DNA of 47,753 bases, taken from CAZNXJ01 sp964577115 (GTDB lineage: Bacteria > Planctomycetota > Planctomycetia > Pirellulales > Pirellulaceae). Both the position numbers and the translations under genes were made by a program. The notes under the pieces were generated by a model that saw only the letters and a list, made by a program, of their open reading frames with translations, was not told the origin of the DNA and ran no database searches. The stretch covers positions 1 to 47,753 of the forward strand of contig CAZNXJ010000036.1 of the NCBI GenBank assembly GCA_964577115.1. Reading direction: 5' to 3'. Shown here piece by piece: positions 33,937 to 43,095 of the stretch (its first letter is position 1; each line of letters opens with the position of its first letter).

Positions 33937-34743
33937 CTACGTGAGCGGAATGCGCAGCCCGTCGTAAGCCAGCCGTACGTGCGGCGGGAGGCGCGCCTCG
34001 GTCGCCTCATGATCCATGCGGCAAGAGATGTGCGTGAAGTAAGCCCGCTTGGGCCGCAGCCGCTCGACCACGGCGAGTGCCTCGTCGAGCGAGAAATGGG
34101 TCGGATGCGGATGGTACCGCAGAGCGTCGAGGATCAGTACGTCGAGCCCCTCGAGTCGCGCGAGGCTCTCCTCGGGAATGTGGTTCGTGTCGGTGCAGTA
34201 CGCCACGTTTCCGATCCGAAATCCCAGGACCTCGAAACGCGGTCCGTGGCGCAGGCGGAGCGGCTGGATGGTGGCGCCGAGCAGTTCGAACGGCGCGAGG
34301 CCGATCCGATGGATTTCCACCTGCGGGATGGCTCCCGAGTGGGTCGTTTCGGCATCGCTAAATGCGTAGGCGAAACAGCGCCGCAGGCAATCCTCCACCG
34401 GCTTCTCGCAATAGATCGGGACGGGACGTCCCAGGTAAAACTGAAAAATTCGCAGCTCGTCCATCCCGAACAGGTGATCGGCGTGCTCGTGCGTATAGGC
34501 GACCGCGTGGACGATGCCGATCCGTTCGCGGACCAGCTGCTGGTGGAGATCGGGAGGCGTGTCGATGAGCAGGTTACCTTCCGGCAGCCCCAGAATGACG
34601 CTGCACCGGGTACGCCGGTTGCGAGGATCGTCGCTCTGACAGACCGGACAATCGCAGCCGATCGTCGGGACGCCGACGCTCGTCCCAGTCCCAAGGACGA
34701 CTAATTGCCCGCGAATATCTGTGGAGATGAAAGTCCGTACCAC
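33937..34743 (-). CDS. PhnP-like metallo-beta-lactamase-fold hydrolase
   Basis: A 268-residue cytoplasmic metallohydrolase. Seen: GTGTSVGVPTIGCDCPVCQS with a Cys-x-Cys-x2-Cys cluster, as in the zinc-loop of PhnP; the metal motif YTHEHADHLFGMDELR; LRLRHGPRFEVLGFRIGN; YCTDTNHIPEESLARL (bridging aspartate region); and FTHISCRMDHE near the end. PhnP hydrolyses cyclic ribose phosphodiesters, but the substrate of this homolog is unknown and no phn genes are near. The frame is open upstream to 35109 without domain similarity; I place the start at GTG 34743, seven bases after CAGG, just before TFISTDIRGQLVVLGTG. Convergent with prc. Confidence 0.83.
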   Translation of the reverse strand: MVRTFISTDIRGQLVVLGTGTSVGVPTIGCDCPVCQSDDPRNRRTRCSVILGLPEGNLLIDTPPDLHQQLVRERIGIVHAVAYTHEHADHLFGMDELRIFQFYLGRPVPIYCEKPVEDCLRRCFAYAFSDAETTHSGAIPQVEIHRIGLAPFELLGATIQPLRLRHGPRFEVLGFRIGNVAYCTDTNHIPEESLARLEGLDVLILDALRYHPHPTHFSLDEALAVVERLRPKRAYFTHISCRMDHEATEARLPPHVRLAYDGLRIPLT

Positions 34744-35150
34744 TTGCGATGCCTGACGTGCGGTTGCCGGGAACGAGCGGCGCACCGAGCGGCAGGGAGG
34801 CTCTGGGGGGAGCCGTCCGCCGAGCGTCGATGGCGCGGGCCGATCGCGAACGAACAGCGCGGATGCGCGATTGGCGAACCCAGCGGGTTGGCCAGCGATC
34901 ACCATCCCCGCAGCATACCCAAGGAAAACCGATCCTGAAATCGGACGACTCGACCATGCCGCAAGGGCACGCCCGGCCAGGTGTCTTGCCGCCGAACACG
35001 GCGAGGAGCCCTCGCGCGAGGTACGAGCGAGGGGGCCTTGCCCCGGTTCCGGACGAAAGCGGCCGGTGACGCGGACGGCTCGAGTTTGTCCCGATAGAAT
35101 AGAGAACACAGGGACGATGAGGCACGCGCCGAGACGCCAGGCGGTTGGCG
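34744..35150. other. Intergenic region upstream of secA, no gene seen
   Basis: About 400 bases between the PhnP-like start and the secA promoter. Open frames on both strands lack domain similarity. A 7-bp hairpin (CCCTCGC 35009-35015 with GCGAGGG 35027-35033) is the only structure noted. Confidence 0.5.
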
Positions 35151-35179
35151 TTGACCCTTCCGGAGAATCGCAATAAGCT
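35151..35179 (+). promoter_or_regulatory. Sigma70-like promoter for secA
   Basis: TTGACC (35151-35156), 17-base spacer, TAAGCT (35174-35179). It would leave a leader of about 150 bases before the ATG at 35335. Confidence 0.4.
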
Positions 35180-35334
35180 ACCGTAGCGGATTATCTTACG
35201 CGCCTTATCATTACATCTCCGACGCTGCTACGGCCCTGGCGAACGCGGCGGGTGCACGTCGCCTGGGGGGGACTATCGGCCGGACTTCCGGCGGGCGCGT
35301 TTCGACTCCTACAGGCACGGACGCGCCGCTCATA

Positions 35335-38300
35335 ATGAATACAACGACTTCCGCGCAGAGTGTACCTACTATGGATTGGCTGGAACGTACCTGGGATGGT
35401 GTGGGCACGTTCTTCAACGGGATTACCCAGGGTGTGGAACGTGGCATCACCTCGATGTTCGGTTCCTCCAATGCCCGCTATATTCGCAAGCTTCAAACGC
35501 GCGTTGCGGCGATCAACGAGCTTGAGCCTCGCTATAAAGCGATGTCCGATGCCGAATTGCGCGAACAGACGGAGAAATTTCGTCGGCGCCTGGCCGCTGG
35601 TGAGACGCTCGACGATCTGCTGATCGAAGCCTTCGCGGTCTGTCGCGAAGGCGGTCGCCGTTTCTTGAACATGCGGCATTTCGACGTGCAGTTGATCGGC
35701 GGGATGGTCCTGCACAGCGGGAACATTGCCGAAATGGTCACGGGCGAAGGGAAGACGCTCGTGGCCACGCTTCCGGCCTACCTGAACGCTCTGGAAGGCA
35801 AGGGCGTGCACGTCGTAACGGTCAACGACTATCTCGCTCGCCGCGACATGGAATGGATGGCGCCCCTCTACATGGGCCTGGGCCTGACGGTCGGCGCGAT
35901 CCAGTCCGACATGAAAGTGCTCGACCGCCAAAAGGCCTACTCGTGCGACATCACGTACGGGACGAACAACGAGTTCGGTTTCGACTACCTGCGCGACAAC
36001 ATGCGCCCGGCGGCGCGCGGGGATGATCTGCACTTCCCGAAGCAATACCAGCAGTCGCAGGGGCCGCTGCACTTCGCCATCGTGGACGAGGTGGACAATA
36101 TCCTCATCGACGAGGCGCGTACGCCGCTGATCATCTCCGGCCCCGCGCACGAAAACGTGGCCAAATACGGCGAAGCCGATCGCATTGCGCGCCAGCTGAA
36201 ACGTGACGTGCATTTCCTCGTCAACGAGAAGGACCACACGGCCAATCTCACCGACGAAGGCGTGCGCTATGCCGAGAAGCTGGCGGGTGTCGAAAGCTTC
36301 TACACGGCCGGCAACATGGAGTGGCCGCACCTGATCGACAACGCCCTCAAAGCTCACCACCTCTACAAACGTGACGTTAATTACGTCGTGAAGGAAGGCA
36401 AGGTGGTGATCGTCGATGAGTTCACCGGCCGCTTGATGGAAGGCCGCCAGTGGAGCGACGGGTTGCACCAGGCTGTCGAGGCCAAAGAAGGCGTCAAAAT
36501 CAAGGAAGAAACCCAGACGCTCGCCACCATCACGTTGCAGAACTACTTCAAGCTGTACAACAAACTGTGCGGCATGACCGGTACGGCCATGACGGAGGCG
36601 GCCGAGTTCTGGAAGATCTACAAGATGGACGTGGTGGCGATTCCCACGAATCGCGCCATGCAGCGCATCGAATATCCCGACGTGATCTATCGCACTGAGC
36701 GCGAGAAGTTCAACGCCGTCGCCGATGAAATCGAACGGCTCAATCGCTGGGATGTTCTCGAACTGCGCGATCGCTCGGAATTGTGGGGGACGATCGTCCA
36801 GGAAACGGACGACGCCATCGAGTTCCTGCCGAAGGGCGAGAAGCAGAAGCGAACCATTCCGCGGGACCAGATCGTCGAGATCGAACGCAAGGGCCGGCCG
36901 GTGCTCGTCGGTACCGTGTCGATCGAGAAGAGCGAACGGCTCTCGGCGCTGCTCACGCAGCGCGGCGTCAAGCACGAGGTGCTGAACGCGAAGTACCACA
37001 AGCGCGAGGCCGAGATCGTAGCGCAGGCCGGGCGGCCCTTCGCCGTCACGATCGCCACGAACATGGCCGGCCGTGGTACCGACATTATTCTGGGCGGCAA
37101 CGCCGAAACGCTCGCCTGGGCCCAGCTCCAAGACAAATACCCGACCCGCCTCGACGTACCCGCGGACGAATGGAATCAGTTGGTCGCGGAAATCGAGGAG
37201 CGGGAGAAGACGAAAGAAAACGGCGAGTTCGTCAAGCAGCTGGGCGGCCTGCACGTGATCGGCACCGAACGGCACGACGCGCGCCGCATCGACCTTCAGC
37301 TCCGCGGTCGCTGCGGACGCCAGGGCGATCCCGGTTCAAGCCGATTCTACCTGTCGCTCGAAGACGACCTCATGCGCATCTTCGCCGGCCCGTGGGTGAA
37401 AAACATCCTCGACCGGCTCGGTATGCAGGAAGGCGAGGCCATCGAAAGCCGCCTGGTCACGCGGCGCATCGAAGCCGCTCAGAAGAAGGTTGAAGAGCGG
37501 AACTTCGAGATCCGCAAGAACCTGCTCGAGTATGACGAGGTCATGGACGAGCAGCGCAAACGCGTGTACCGCTACCGGCAGAATATTCTCGACGGTGTCA
37601 GTTGCCGCGGGCTCATTCTACAGATGATGCGCGAGCAGGTGGATCATCACCTGACCACGTTCCTCAGCCGCGACTACGGGCTGGAAACCTACGCAGCCTG
37701 GGCCGGTTCTCGCCTCGCCGTAACGCTCGACGCCCGTGACTTCCGCGGGCTCGACCCGGAAGGCGCTGAAATGTACGCGCGGGAGGAAGCCGAGCGGATG
37801 GCGGAAACGACGGTCCATACGACCATCGACGAAAACCTGCCGGACGACGCCGACGAAGACGAGTGGAACTGGGAGGCGACGGCCAAGTTCATGAACGCCT
37901 CCTGGGGGCTCAATCTCCAGGCCCGCGATCTCAAGAAGATCGGGCGCGATAACCTGGCCGAATATCTGATTGAGCAGGCGCACAAGGCCATTCGCACGAT
38001 CGACCTGAGCGAAGGGCGCGTGTACCTGGATCCGGAATTCCCGATCCGCATTGTCATCGAATGGGTGAAGGCGAAGTTCGGCATCGAAATCTCCGCCGAC
38101 GACATCCGGGACCGCGACCCCGAGGTCGTCAAGCAACTGGTCTGCGAGCGGGCGGAAGCCGCCTACGAAGAGAAGGAGGTCGAACACCCTGTCCTCCGCT
38201 GCTTCCAGCGGTTTGCTCTCCCGTCTTCCGGCAATGTGCTCAAGGTCGACCGCGACAGCATGCTGCAATGGGCGCAGGTACGCTTCGAATTGGACGGCGA

Positions 38301-39063
38301 TCTGGAAGAGTACCGCCGCAAAGAGCTCGACGAGCTGCATAAGGTGTTGTTGGAGTACAGCCGTAAGTCGCAGCAGCGAGCGGTCGAAGCGATGGCCCAC
38401 GTCAAGCAGCAGGTCGCTCGGATTTTCGGCGACAAACGGGCCAAGACCGCCGCCGAGGCTGCCGGCGCCAACGGTGTGCTCGAAGACCTGACCAAGTGGC
38501 TCAGCGAACACCGCATCGAACTCCCGCAGGAGGAGATTGCCGGACTCGATAAGGACAAACTCGAGCAGCGATTGTCCGTCGCGGTGGAGGATCGCTATCG
38601 CCCCGAAATGCGCATTTTCGAGCGTGGCTTGCTGCTCGAGATCGTCGACTCCGCCTGGAAGGATCACCTGCTGGCGATGGACCATTTGCGCCACAGCGTG
38701 GGGCTCTCGGGCTACGCACAGCTCGACCCGAAAGTCGAATACAAACGCGAAGGCATGCGGATGTATCAGCAGATGTGGCGCACGATCGGCGAACGCGTCA
38801 CCGACCTGATCTTCCGCCTCGAATCGCTGGGGGAAGGTTTCGTCAGCAGCAAATGGCGGGAAACCGCTGCCACGCACGAATCGGGACAGTCGGCCCTCGA
38901 GGTCGCTCGCCAACAGGAACAGATCGATCGGCCGCAAACCGACGCAAAGATCGATCCGATCCGCAACCGCAATCAGCGCGTCGGGCGGAACGATCCTTGT
39001 CCGTGCGGCAGCGGGAAAAAGTACAAGCAGTGCTGCCTCCGCAATCGGATGTCGGAGACCTAA
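35335..39063 (+). CDS. secA: Preprotein translocase ATPase SecA, unusually long
   Basis: Motor of the SecYEG export channel at the inner membrane. At 1242 residues it is much longer than the usual 800-950. Order: Walker A MVTGEGKTLVATLP from 134; DEVDNILIDEARTPLIIS from 251; the preprotein-binding domain; NBD2 with GTVSIEKSERLSALL, TNMAGRGTDIILGGNAET and QLRGRCGRQGDPGSSRFYLS; the helical scaffold (ESRLVTRRIEAAQKKVEERN, NLLEYDEVMDEQRKRVY); and a C-terminal SEC-C zinc motif NDPCPCGSGKKYKQCC at 1219-1234. Extra segments: about 48 residues at 471-518 inside NBD2 and a long enlargement of the helical wing/scaffold (about 780-1060). Start ATG 35335 lacks a clear ribosome site; ATG 35371 is an alternative. 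Confidence 0.95.
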   Translation: MNTTTSAQSVPTMDWLERTWDGVGTFFNGITQGVERGITSMFGSSNARYIRKLQTRVAAINELEPRYKAMSDAELREQTEKFRRRLAAGETLDDLLIEAFAVCREGGRRFLNMRHFDVQLIGGMVLHSGNIAEMVTGEGKTLVATLPAYLNALEGKGVHVVTVNDYLARRDMEWMAPLYMGLGLTVGAIQSDMKVLDRQKAYSCDITYGTNNEFGFDYLRDNMRPAARGDDLHFPKQYQQSQGPLHFAIVDEVDNILIDEARTPLIISGPAHENVAKYGEADRIARQLKRDVHFLVNEKDHTANLTDEGVRYAEKLAGVESFYTAGNMEWPHLIDNALKAHHLYKRDVNYVVKEGKVVIVDEFTGRLMEGRQWSDGLHQAVEAKEGVKIKEETQTLATITLQNYFKLYNKLCGMTGTAMTEAAEFWKIYKMDVVAIPTNRAMQRIEYPDVIYRTEREKFNAVADEIERLNRWDVLELRDRSELWGTIVQETDDAIEFLPKGEKQKRTIPRDQIVEIERKGRPVLVGTVSIEKSERLSALLTQRGVKHEVLNAKYHKREAEIVAQAGRPFAVTIATNMAGRGTDIILGGNAETLAWAQLQDKYPTRLDVPADEWNQLVAEIEEREKTKENGEFVKQLGGLHVIGTERHDARRIDLQLRGRCGRQGDPGSSRFYLSLEDDLMRIFAGPWVKNILDRLGMQEGEAIESRLVTRRIEAAQKKVEERNFEIRKNLLEYDEVMDEQRKRVYRYRQNILDGVSCRGLILQMMREQVDHHLTTFLSRDYGLETYAAWAGSRLAVTLDARDFRGLDPEGAEMYAREEAERMAETTVHTTIDENLPDDADEDEWNWEATAKFMNASWGLNLQARDLKKIGRDNLAEYLIEQAHKAIRTIDLSEGRVYLDPEFPIRIVIEWVKAKFGIEISADDIRDRDPEVVKQLVCERAEAAYEEKEVEHPVLRCFQRFALPSSGNVLKVDRDSMLQWAQVRFELDGDLEEYRRKELDELHKVLLEYSRKSQQRAVEAMAHVKQQVARIFGDKRAKTAAEAAGANGVLEDLTKWLSEHRIELPQEEIAGLDKDKLEQRLSVAVEDRYRPEMRIFERGLLLEIVDSAWKDHLLAMDHLRHSVGLSGYAQLDPKVEYKREGMRMYQQMWRTIGERVTDLIFRLESLGEGFVSSKWRETAATHESGQSALEVARQQEQIDRPQTDAKIDPIRNRNQRVGRNDPCPCGSGKKYKQCCLRNRMSET

Positions 39064-39223
39064 TGTAAGCGTCAGCGTCGCTGGGTACGCGTGTCGCGTA
39101 GGCCCGCGGGGAAGTAGTAGCACCGCGAGCTTCGTGGTCCTGTCCCGCGCCGCTGGCGGCGACGTTTCGCAACTATCCGCATGGTATCGGCTCGTTCTGC
39201 GGTTCCCAGGGAGGGGTGTTGCA

Positions 39224-40549
39224 GTGCGCTATCTCTTCAATCTCGCCTATGGACTCGCTGCGCTCACCGCCGCTCCGTGGCTGGCCTACGCGGCGTGGCG
39301 TCACGGCAAATACCGCGAGGGCTGGCGTGAGAAGTTGCTCGGTCTGGTCGCTCGACCAAAACCCGGTGGCCCCTGTGTCTGGCTGCACGCGGTCAGCGTT
39401 GGCGAGGTCAATCTGCTGGCCCCGCTGCTCACGCTCTTCCGGGCTCGCCATCCCGATTGGCGCGTCGTGATCTCGACGACCACTCTCGCGGGAAGGCGTT
39501 TGGCCGAGCAGCGGTATGGCGAGCAAGCAACGATCATCTATTGTCCTCTGGATTTCTCGTGGGCCGTGGCAGCTGCCATGCGGCGCATTCGCCCGCGCTT
39601 GCTGGTGCTTGCTGAACTGGAACTCTGGCCCAACCTGATCGCCGCTGCTCGGCGCAGCGGCGCCAAGGTCGTCGTTGTCAATGGACGGCTCAGCGAACGG
39701 AGCTTTCGCGGTTATCGCCGCATTCGCGGCCTGCTGCGGCGGACACTGGCCTCCGTTGATCTATTCGCCGTGCAAAACCAGGCGTATGCGGAACGGTTTA
39801 TCCAGCTCGGTGCTCCAGCGGAGCGGGTGCGAGTGAGCGGTTCGGTGAAGTTTGATGGCGCGATCACCGACCGGCGCAATCCGCAATCCGTGACGCTCGC
39901 CAGGCTCTGGAACGTGGAGGGGACCGCTCCGGTCTTTGTCGCCGGCAGCACGCAGCACCCCGAGGAGCAGCTCGTGCTGGATGCCTACCGGCACTTGCGC
40001 GGCGAGTTCCCCACACTGCGGCTGATCCTCGTGCCGCGTCATCCCGAGCGTTTCGACGCGGTGGCTCGGATGCTTGAGGCCTCGGGACTCGCCTGGTCAC
40101 GCCGTTCGCAGCTTCCGAACGTGCCGCGCCCCGACGCGCCGATCCTGCTCGTCGATACAGTCGGCGAGCTGCGCGGCTGGTGGGGGCTCGCGGATGTGGC
40201 GTTTGTGGGCGGCAGCCTGGGCGACCGGGGTGGGCAGAACATGATCGAGCCGGCCGCGTTCGGCGCGGCCGTCTGCTTCGGGCCGAACACACGCAATTTT
40301 CGTGACATCGTGCAGTTGTTGCTCGAGCGAGAAGCGGCCGAGGTGGTCGCGGACGGGGCGGCGCTGACGCGGTTCGTCGAGCGGGCGCTGCGCGATCCGG
40401 TGTACCGGGATTTGCTCGGCAGCCGAGCGGCTCATTTGGTGCGCCAGCAGCAGGGTGCGACCCAGCGGACGGTCGACTGGATTGATGGAGTGCTGGCCGC
40501 GGACCGGGGCGCGGGCGAGCTGCCGCGAGGGCGCCCGCGAGCGGCCTGA
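39224..40549 (+). CDS. kdtA: 3-deoxy-D-manno-octulosonic acid (Kdo) transferase
   Basis: Transfers Kdo from CMP-Kdo to the lipid A precursor at the inner membrane. The 441-residue protein has an N-terminal anchor (FNLAYGLAALTAAPWLAYAA), VWLHAVSVGEVNLLAPLL with the catalytic glutamate, VISTTTLAGRRLAEQRYG, LAELELWPNLIAAARRSG, NGRLSERSFRGYRRI, FVAGSTQHPEEQLVLDAYRH and FVGGSLGDRGGQNMIEPAAF, all hallmark WaaA/KdtA blocks. Start: GTG 39224 behind GGGAGGGG (8-base spacing) is far better than the open-frame start at 39134. It sits between secA and metK on the same strand; with LpxK it supports LPS synthesis. Confidence 0.94.
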   Translation: MRYLFNLAYGLAALTAAPWLAYAAWRHGKYREGWREKLLGLVARPKPGGPCVWLHAVSVGEVNLLAPLLTLFRARHPDWRVVISTTTLAGRRLAEQRYGEQATIIYCPLDFSWAVAAAMRRIRPRLLVLAELELWPNLIAAARRSGAKVVVVNGRLSERSFRGYRRIRGLLRRTLASVDLFAVQNQAYAERFIQLGAPAERVRVSGSVKFDGAITDRRNPQSVTLARLWNVEGTAPVFVAGSTQHPEEQLVLDAYRHLRGEFPTLRLILVPRHPERFDAVARMLEASGLAWSRRSQLPNVPRPDAPILLVDTVGELRGWWGLADVAFVGGSLGDRGGQNMIEPAAFGAAVCFGPNTRNFRDIVQLLLEREAAEVVADGAALTRFVERALRDPVYRDLLGSRAAHLVRQQQGATQRTVDWIDGVLAADRGAGELPRGRPRAA

Positions 40550-40612
40550 TCGGCTTCGGCTTCCCTCTCCTCCGAGCGGCCGGTGCAAATCCTCGCGAGC
40601 GGCTCAATGCCG

Positions 40613-40641
40613 TTTCGCTCCAGGAAGCTGCGACTTATAAT
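40613..40641 (+). promoter_or_regulatory. Promoter-like site for metK
   Basis: Perfect -10 TATAAT (40636-40641) with a poor -35 TTTCGC (40613-40618) 17 bases upstream. Start near 40648, directly before the hairpin at 40651. Confidence 0.5.
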
Positions 40642-40650
40642 GCCAATTCC

Positions 40651-40672
40651 GCGCGTCCGGCAAAGGATGCGC
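40651..40672 (+). other. Hairpin at the 5' end of the metK leader
   Basis: GCGCGTCC (40651-40658) pairs with GGATGCGC (40665-40672), seven Watson-Crick pairs plus one G-U, loop GGCAAA. It would be at the very start of the metK mRNA. It does not match a SAM riboswitch pattern that I know; it may only protect the 5' end. Confidence 0.35.
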
Positions 40673-40709
40673 AATATTACGGTTGTCTGGCTTTCTCAGG
40701 AGCGAACAC

Positions 40710-41894
40710 GTGGCTGCAGGTCGGTATCTGTTTACCAGTGAATCCGTCAGTATGGGGCATCCTGACAAGCTGGCGGATCGCATCTCGGATAGTGTTCTTG
40801 ATGCACTTCTGGCCGAGGATCCTTACAGCCGCGTTGCCTGCGAAACGTTGGTAACTACCGGCATGGCGATGATTGCAGGCGAAATCACAACGAATGCCGC
40901 CATCGATTACCCGGCCGTCGTTCGCCAGGCCATCAATGATGTCGGTTACACCGACGACCGGATGGGCATTTGCGGTGATACGTGCGCCGTGATGCAGGTG
41001 ATCGACCGCCAGAGTCCCGACATCGCCATGGGTGTCGACGAGAATCAGTCGGCCGGCAAGGAAATCGGGGCGGGCGACCAGGGCTTGATGTTCGGTTACG
41101 CGACGAACGACACCGACGAACTCATGCCGCTGCCCATCGCGCTGGCGCACCGCATTATCAACCGGCTGACCGAGGCGCGCTTCCAGAGAGAAGTCGACTG
41201 GCTGCGGCCGGATAGCAAGAGCCAGGTGACTGTCGAGTTCGAAGACAATCGGCCGGTCGGCATTCATGCCGTGGTCGTCTCGACCCAGCATAACGACTCG
41301 GTGTCGAACGAAGAGATTCGTAGCTTCGTGATCGACCAGATCGTCAAGCCGCTTCTGCCCGAAGAGCTTGCGAAAGGAAAGATTCTCTACCACATCAACC
41401 CCACGGGCCGCTTTGTCGTCGGTGGCCCGCACGGGGATTGCGGTTTAACGGGGCGGAAAATCATCGTCGATACGTACGGCGGCTGGGGACGGCACGGCGG
41501 CGGCGCGTTCAGCGGGAAGGACCCGACGAAGGTCGATCGCAGCGCTGCGTATATGGCGCGGCATGTCGCCAAGAATATCGTGGCTGCGGGCCTGGCCGAC
41601 CGCTGCGAAGTTCAGCTCGCGTATGCCATTGGCGTCAGCGAACCGGTTAGCGTCCATGTTGATACGCAGGGCACGGGGCGTGTGGACGACGAGCGAATTT
41701 GCGCTTTGGTGCGCAAGGCCTTCCCGCTCACACCGCGCGGGATCATTGAATACCTGGATCTGCGACGGCCGATTTACCGCTTGACCTCGTCCGGCGGCCA
41801 CTTCGGACGCAGTGAACCCGAGTTTACTTGGGAGCAAACGCACCGCGCCGAAGAACTGGCCGAAGAGGCCGGCGTTCAGGCGGCGGCACGCTAG
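40710..41894 (+). CDS. metK: S-adenosylmethionine synthase
   Basis: Makes S-adenosylmethionine from methionine and ATP in the cytoplasm. The 394-residue protein has SESVSMGHPDKLADRISDSV (the HPDK motif), the nonapeptide region GVDENQSAGKEIGAGDQGLM, HINPTGRFVVGGPHGDCGLT, KIIVDTYGGWGRHGGGAFSG with KDPTKVDRSAAY after it, and QLAYAIGVSEPVSV. All substrate and metal blocks look intact and length is normal. Start: GTG 40710 with AGGAG eight bases upstream gives MAAGRYLFTSE, as in relatives; the open frame begins at a TTG at 40683. It has its own promoter-like site with a leader hairpin. Confidence 0.96.
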   Translation: MAAGRYLFTSESVSMGHPDKLADRISDSVLDALLAEDPYSRVACETLVTTGMAMIAGEITTNAAIDYPAVVRQAINDVGYTDDRMGICGDTCAVMQVIDRQSPDIAMGVDENQSAGKEIGAGDQGLMFGYATNDTDELMPLPIALAHRIINRLTEARFQREVDWLRPDSKSQVTVEFEDNRPVGIHAVVVSTQHNDSVSNEEIRSFVIDQIVKPLLPEELAKGKILYHINPTGRFVVGGPHGDCGLTGRKIIVDTYGGWGRHGGGAFSGKDPTKVDRSAAYMARHVAKNIVAAGLADRCEVQLAYAIGVSEPVSVHVDTQGTGRVDDERICALVRKAFPLTPRGIIEYLDLRRPIYRLTSSGGHFGRSEPEFTWEQTHRAEELAEEAGVQAAAR

Positions 41895-41910
41895 GTCGGC
41901 CGGAGCCGTC

Positions 41911-42864
41911 GTGCAGAGTTGGCACGGTCAGCCGCTCGCCACTCGCCCACAGGAGCCGCTGGGCATGGAGGTTCCGGCTACCGCCGCAGTCCGCCCATCC
42001 GCGTACGCGGTGTCTCCGTGGCGGGCGCTTATGGCCTTGGGACTGCTGGCAGCCGCCGGGGTATCCCTGGCTATTTCTCTGATACTTCTTGTGCGCGGCT
42101 GGTTGGGCTTTCACCAGCCGCTTACGCCGAGCGAACTCGCGGCCGCCGGATGTCTGTCCGGCGGCCTCGTGCTGCTCTGGCACTATGCCTTCGACGCCGC
42201 TGGACGGAGTTGGCGCGAGGCAGAACGTGGAGCTCGGCCCTGGATGCTGCTGGTACACGGGCTCGCCGATACGTCCGCCGTTTCGCTGGCGCTCGCCCTT
42301 AGTGCTTCCAGCAGCTTGACTGCCGGCCTCCTGCTACTCTGGGCACCGCTCGTGGTGGCAGAAACTCTATGGTGGCCAGTTGGACCTCGCTGGGCCTGGC
42401 TTGCTCGGCTGGCTGAACGACCGACATCGTCGGGCGAATCTACCGAGCCGCCTTGCGACGACGCGTTGGACGAGGAGCTGGTCGAAGACGCGTTGCTCGA
42501 CGCACCGCTCCTTGATGACGAGCTGGATGAGGACGCGTCGTCCGGCGATGAGTTCGATGACGAACTCGATGACGACGTCCTCCAGCGCACGACGCGCGTG
42601 CGGCAGGATGGGAGCGAATGGTTTATTGGTCAGTATCGCTGCCACTTCGAGCCGGGCGAGCGTACTCAGACAGTGCACGTCGTCTTCTGCCCGCCTTCCC
42701 ATTCAACACCGGAACTGATCTGCACACGGATCTCAGGTCCTGCGGCCCAGATCAAACCGACGCAGGTGCAGCCATACGGAGCACGGCTCGAAGTACGGCT
42801 CAGCCGCGGCACGCACGAGCCCGTGTCTGTCGTCATCGCCGTGCACGCGCGGCTCGGCGACTGA
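41911..42864 (+). CDS. Unknown membrane protein with acidic linker
   Basis: I do not recognise a named family. The 317-residue protein has hydrophobic segments at about 36-60 (LMALGLLAAAGVSLAISLIL), 70-90 (LAAAGCLSGGLVLLWHYAF) and 105-150 (one or two helices), then a linker of about 50 residues dominated by Asp/Glu/Leu (DELDEDASSGDEFDDELDDD), and a C-terminal beta-type domain with WFIGQYRCHFEPGERTQTVH and YGARLEVRLSRGTHEPV. The C-terminal domain is probably cytoplasmic or periplasmic beta-sandwich; side uncertain. Start: GTG 41911 six bases after GGAG, 16 bp behind metK; ATG 41965 is an alternative. Likely in the metK transcript. Confidence 0.65.
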   Translation: MQSWHGQPLATRPQEPLGMEVPATAAVRPSAYAVSPWRALMALGLLAAAGVSLAISLILLVRGWLGFHQPLTPSELAAAGCLSGGLVLLWHYAFDAAGRSWREAERGARPWMLLVHGLADTSAVSLALALSASSSLTAGLLLLWAPLVVAETLWWPVGPRWAWLARLAERPTSSGESTEPPCDDALDEELVEDALLDAPLLDDELDEDASSGDEFDDELDDDVLQRTTRVRQDGSEWFIGQYRCHFEPGERTQTVHVVFCPPSHSTPELICTRISGPAAQIKPTQVQPYGARLEVRLSRGTHEPVSVVIAVHARLGD

Positions 42865-43095
42865 GCGGCCGCGAGGCCGGAGCGTCACGGGCGCTGGTGG
42901 TGTGAGCGAGAGAACCCTCGTGGCCGGGTGCTGCCGCCGACGCGGGATGGGCAGCTTGCTGGTCCCATGGTAACAAGGAGCTCGCAGCCCCAAAATGAAT
43001 TGTTCGGCGCCCGCGCGAGATGGGTTCCGTGACGTTGCACTGACGCGCGCCGGCAATTCGCTCTGGTCGAGAACCACGCATCGAAAATTTCCCAC
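42865..43095. other. Intergenic region before the small ORF, nothing seen
   Basis: About 230 bases after the unknown membrane protein gene. Open frames on the minus strand across this stretch have no recognisable features. No convincing terminator or promoter found. Confidence 0.4.

Noticed and set aside
34744..35109. N-terminal extension of the PhnP-like hydrolase
   Set aside because: Open frame but no signal peptide or similarity; starts at a GTG without ribosome site; GTG 34743 fits the family length.
35191..39123. Minus-strand frames of 694 and 501 codons opposite secA
   Set aside because: Mirror of secA codon bias; they contain no recognisable domain while SecA is complete.
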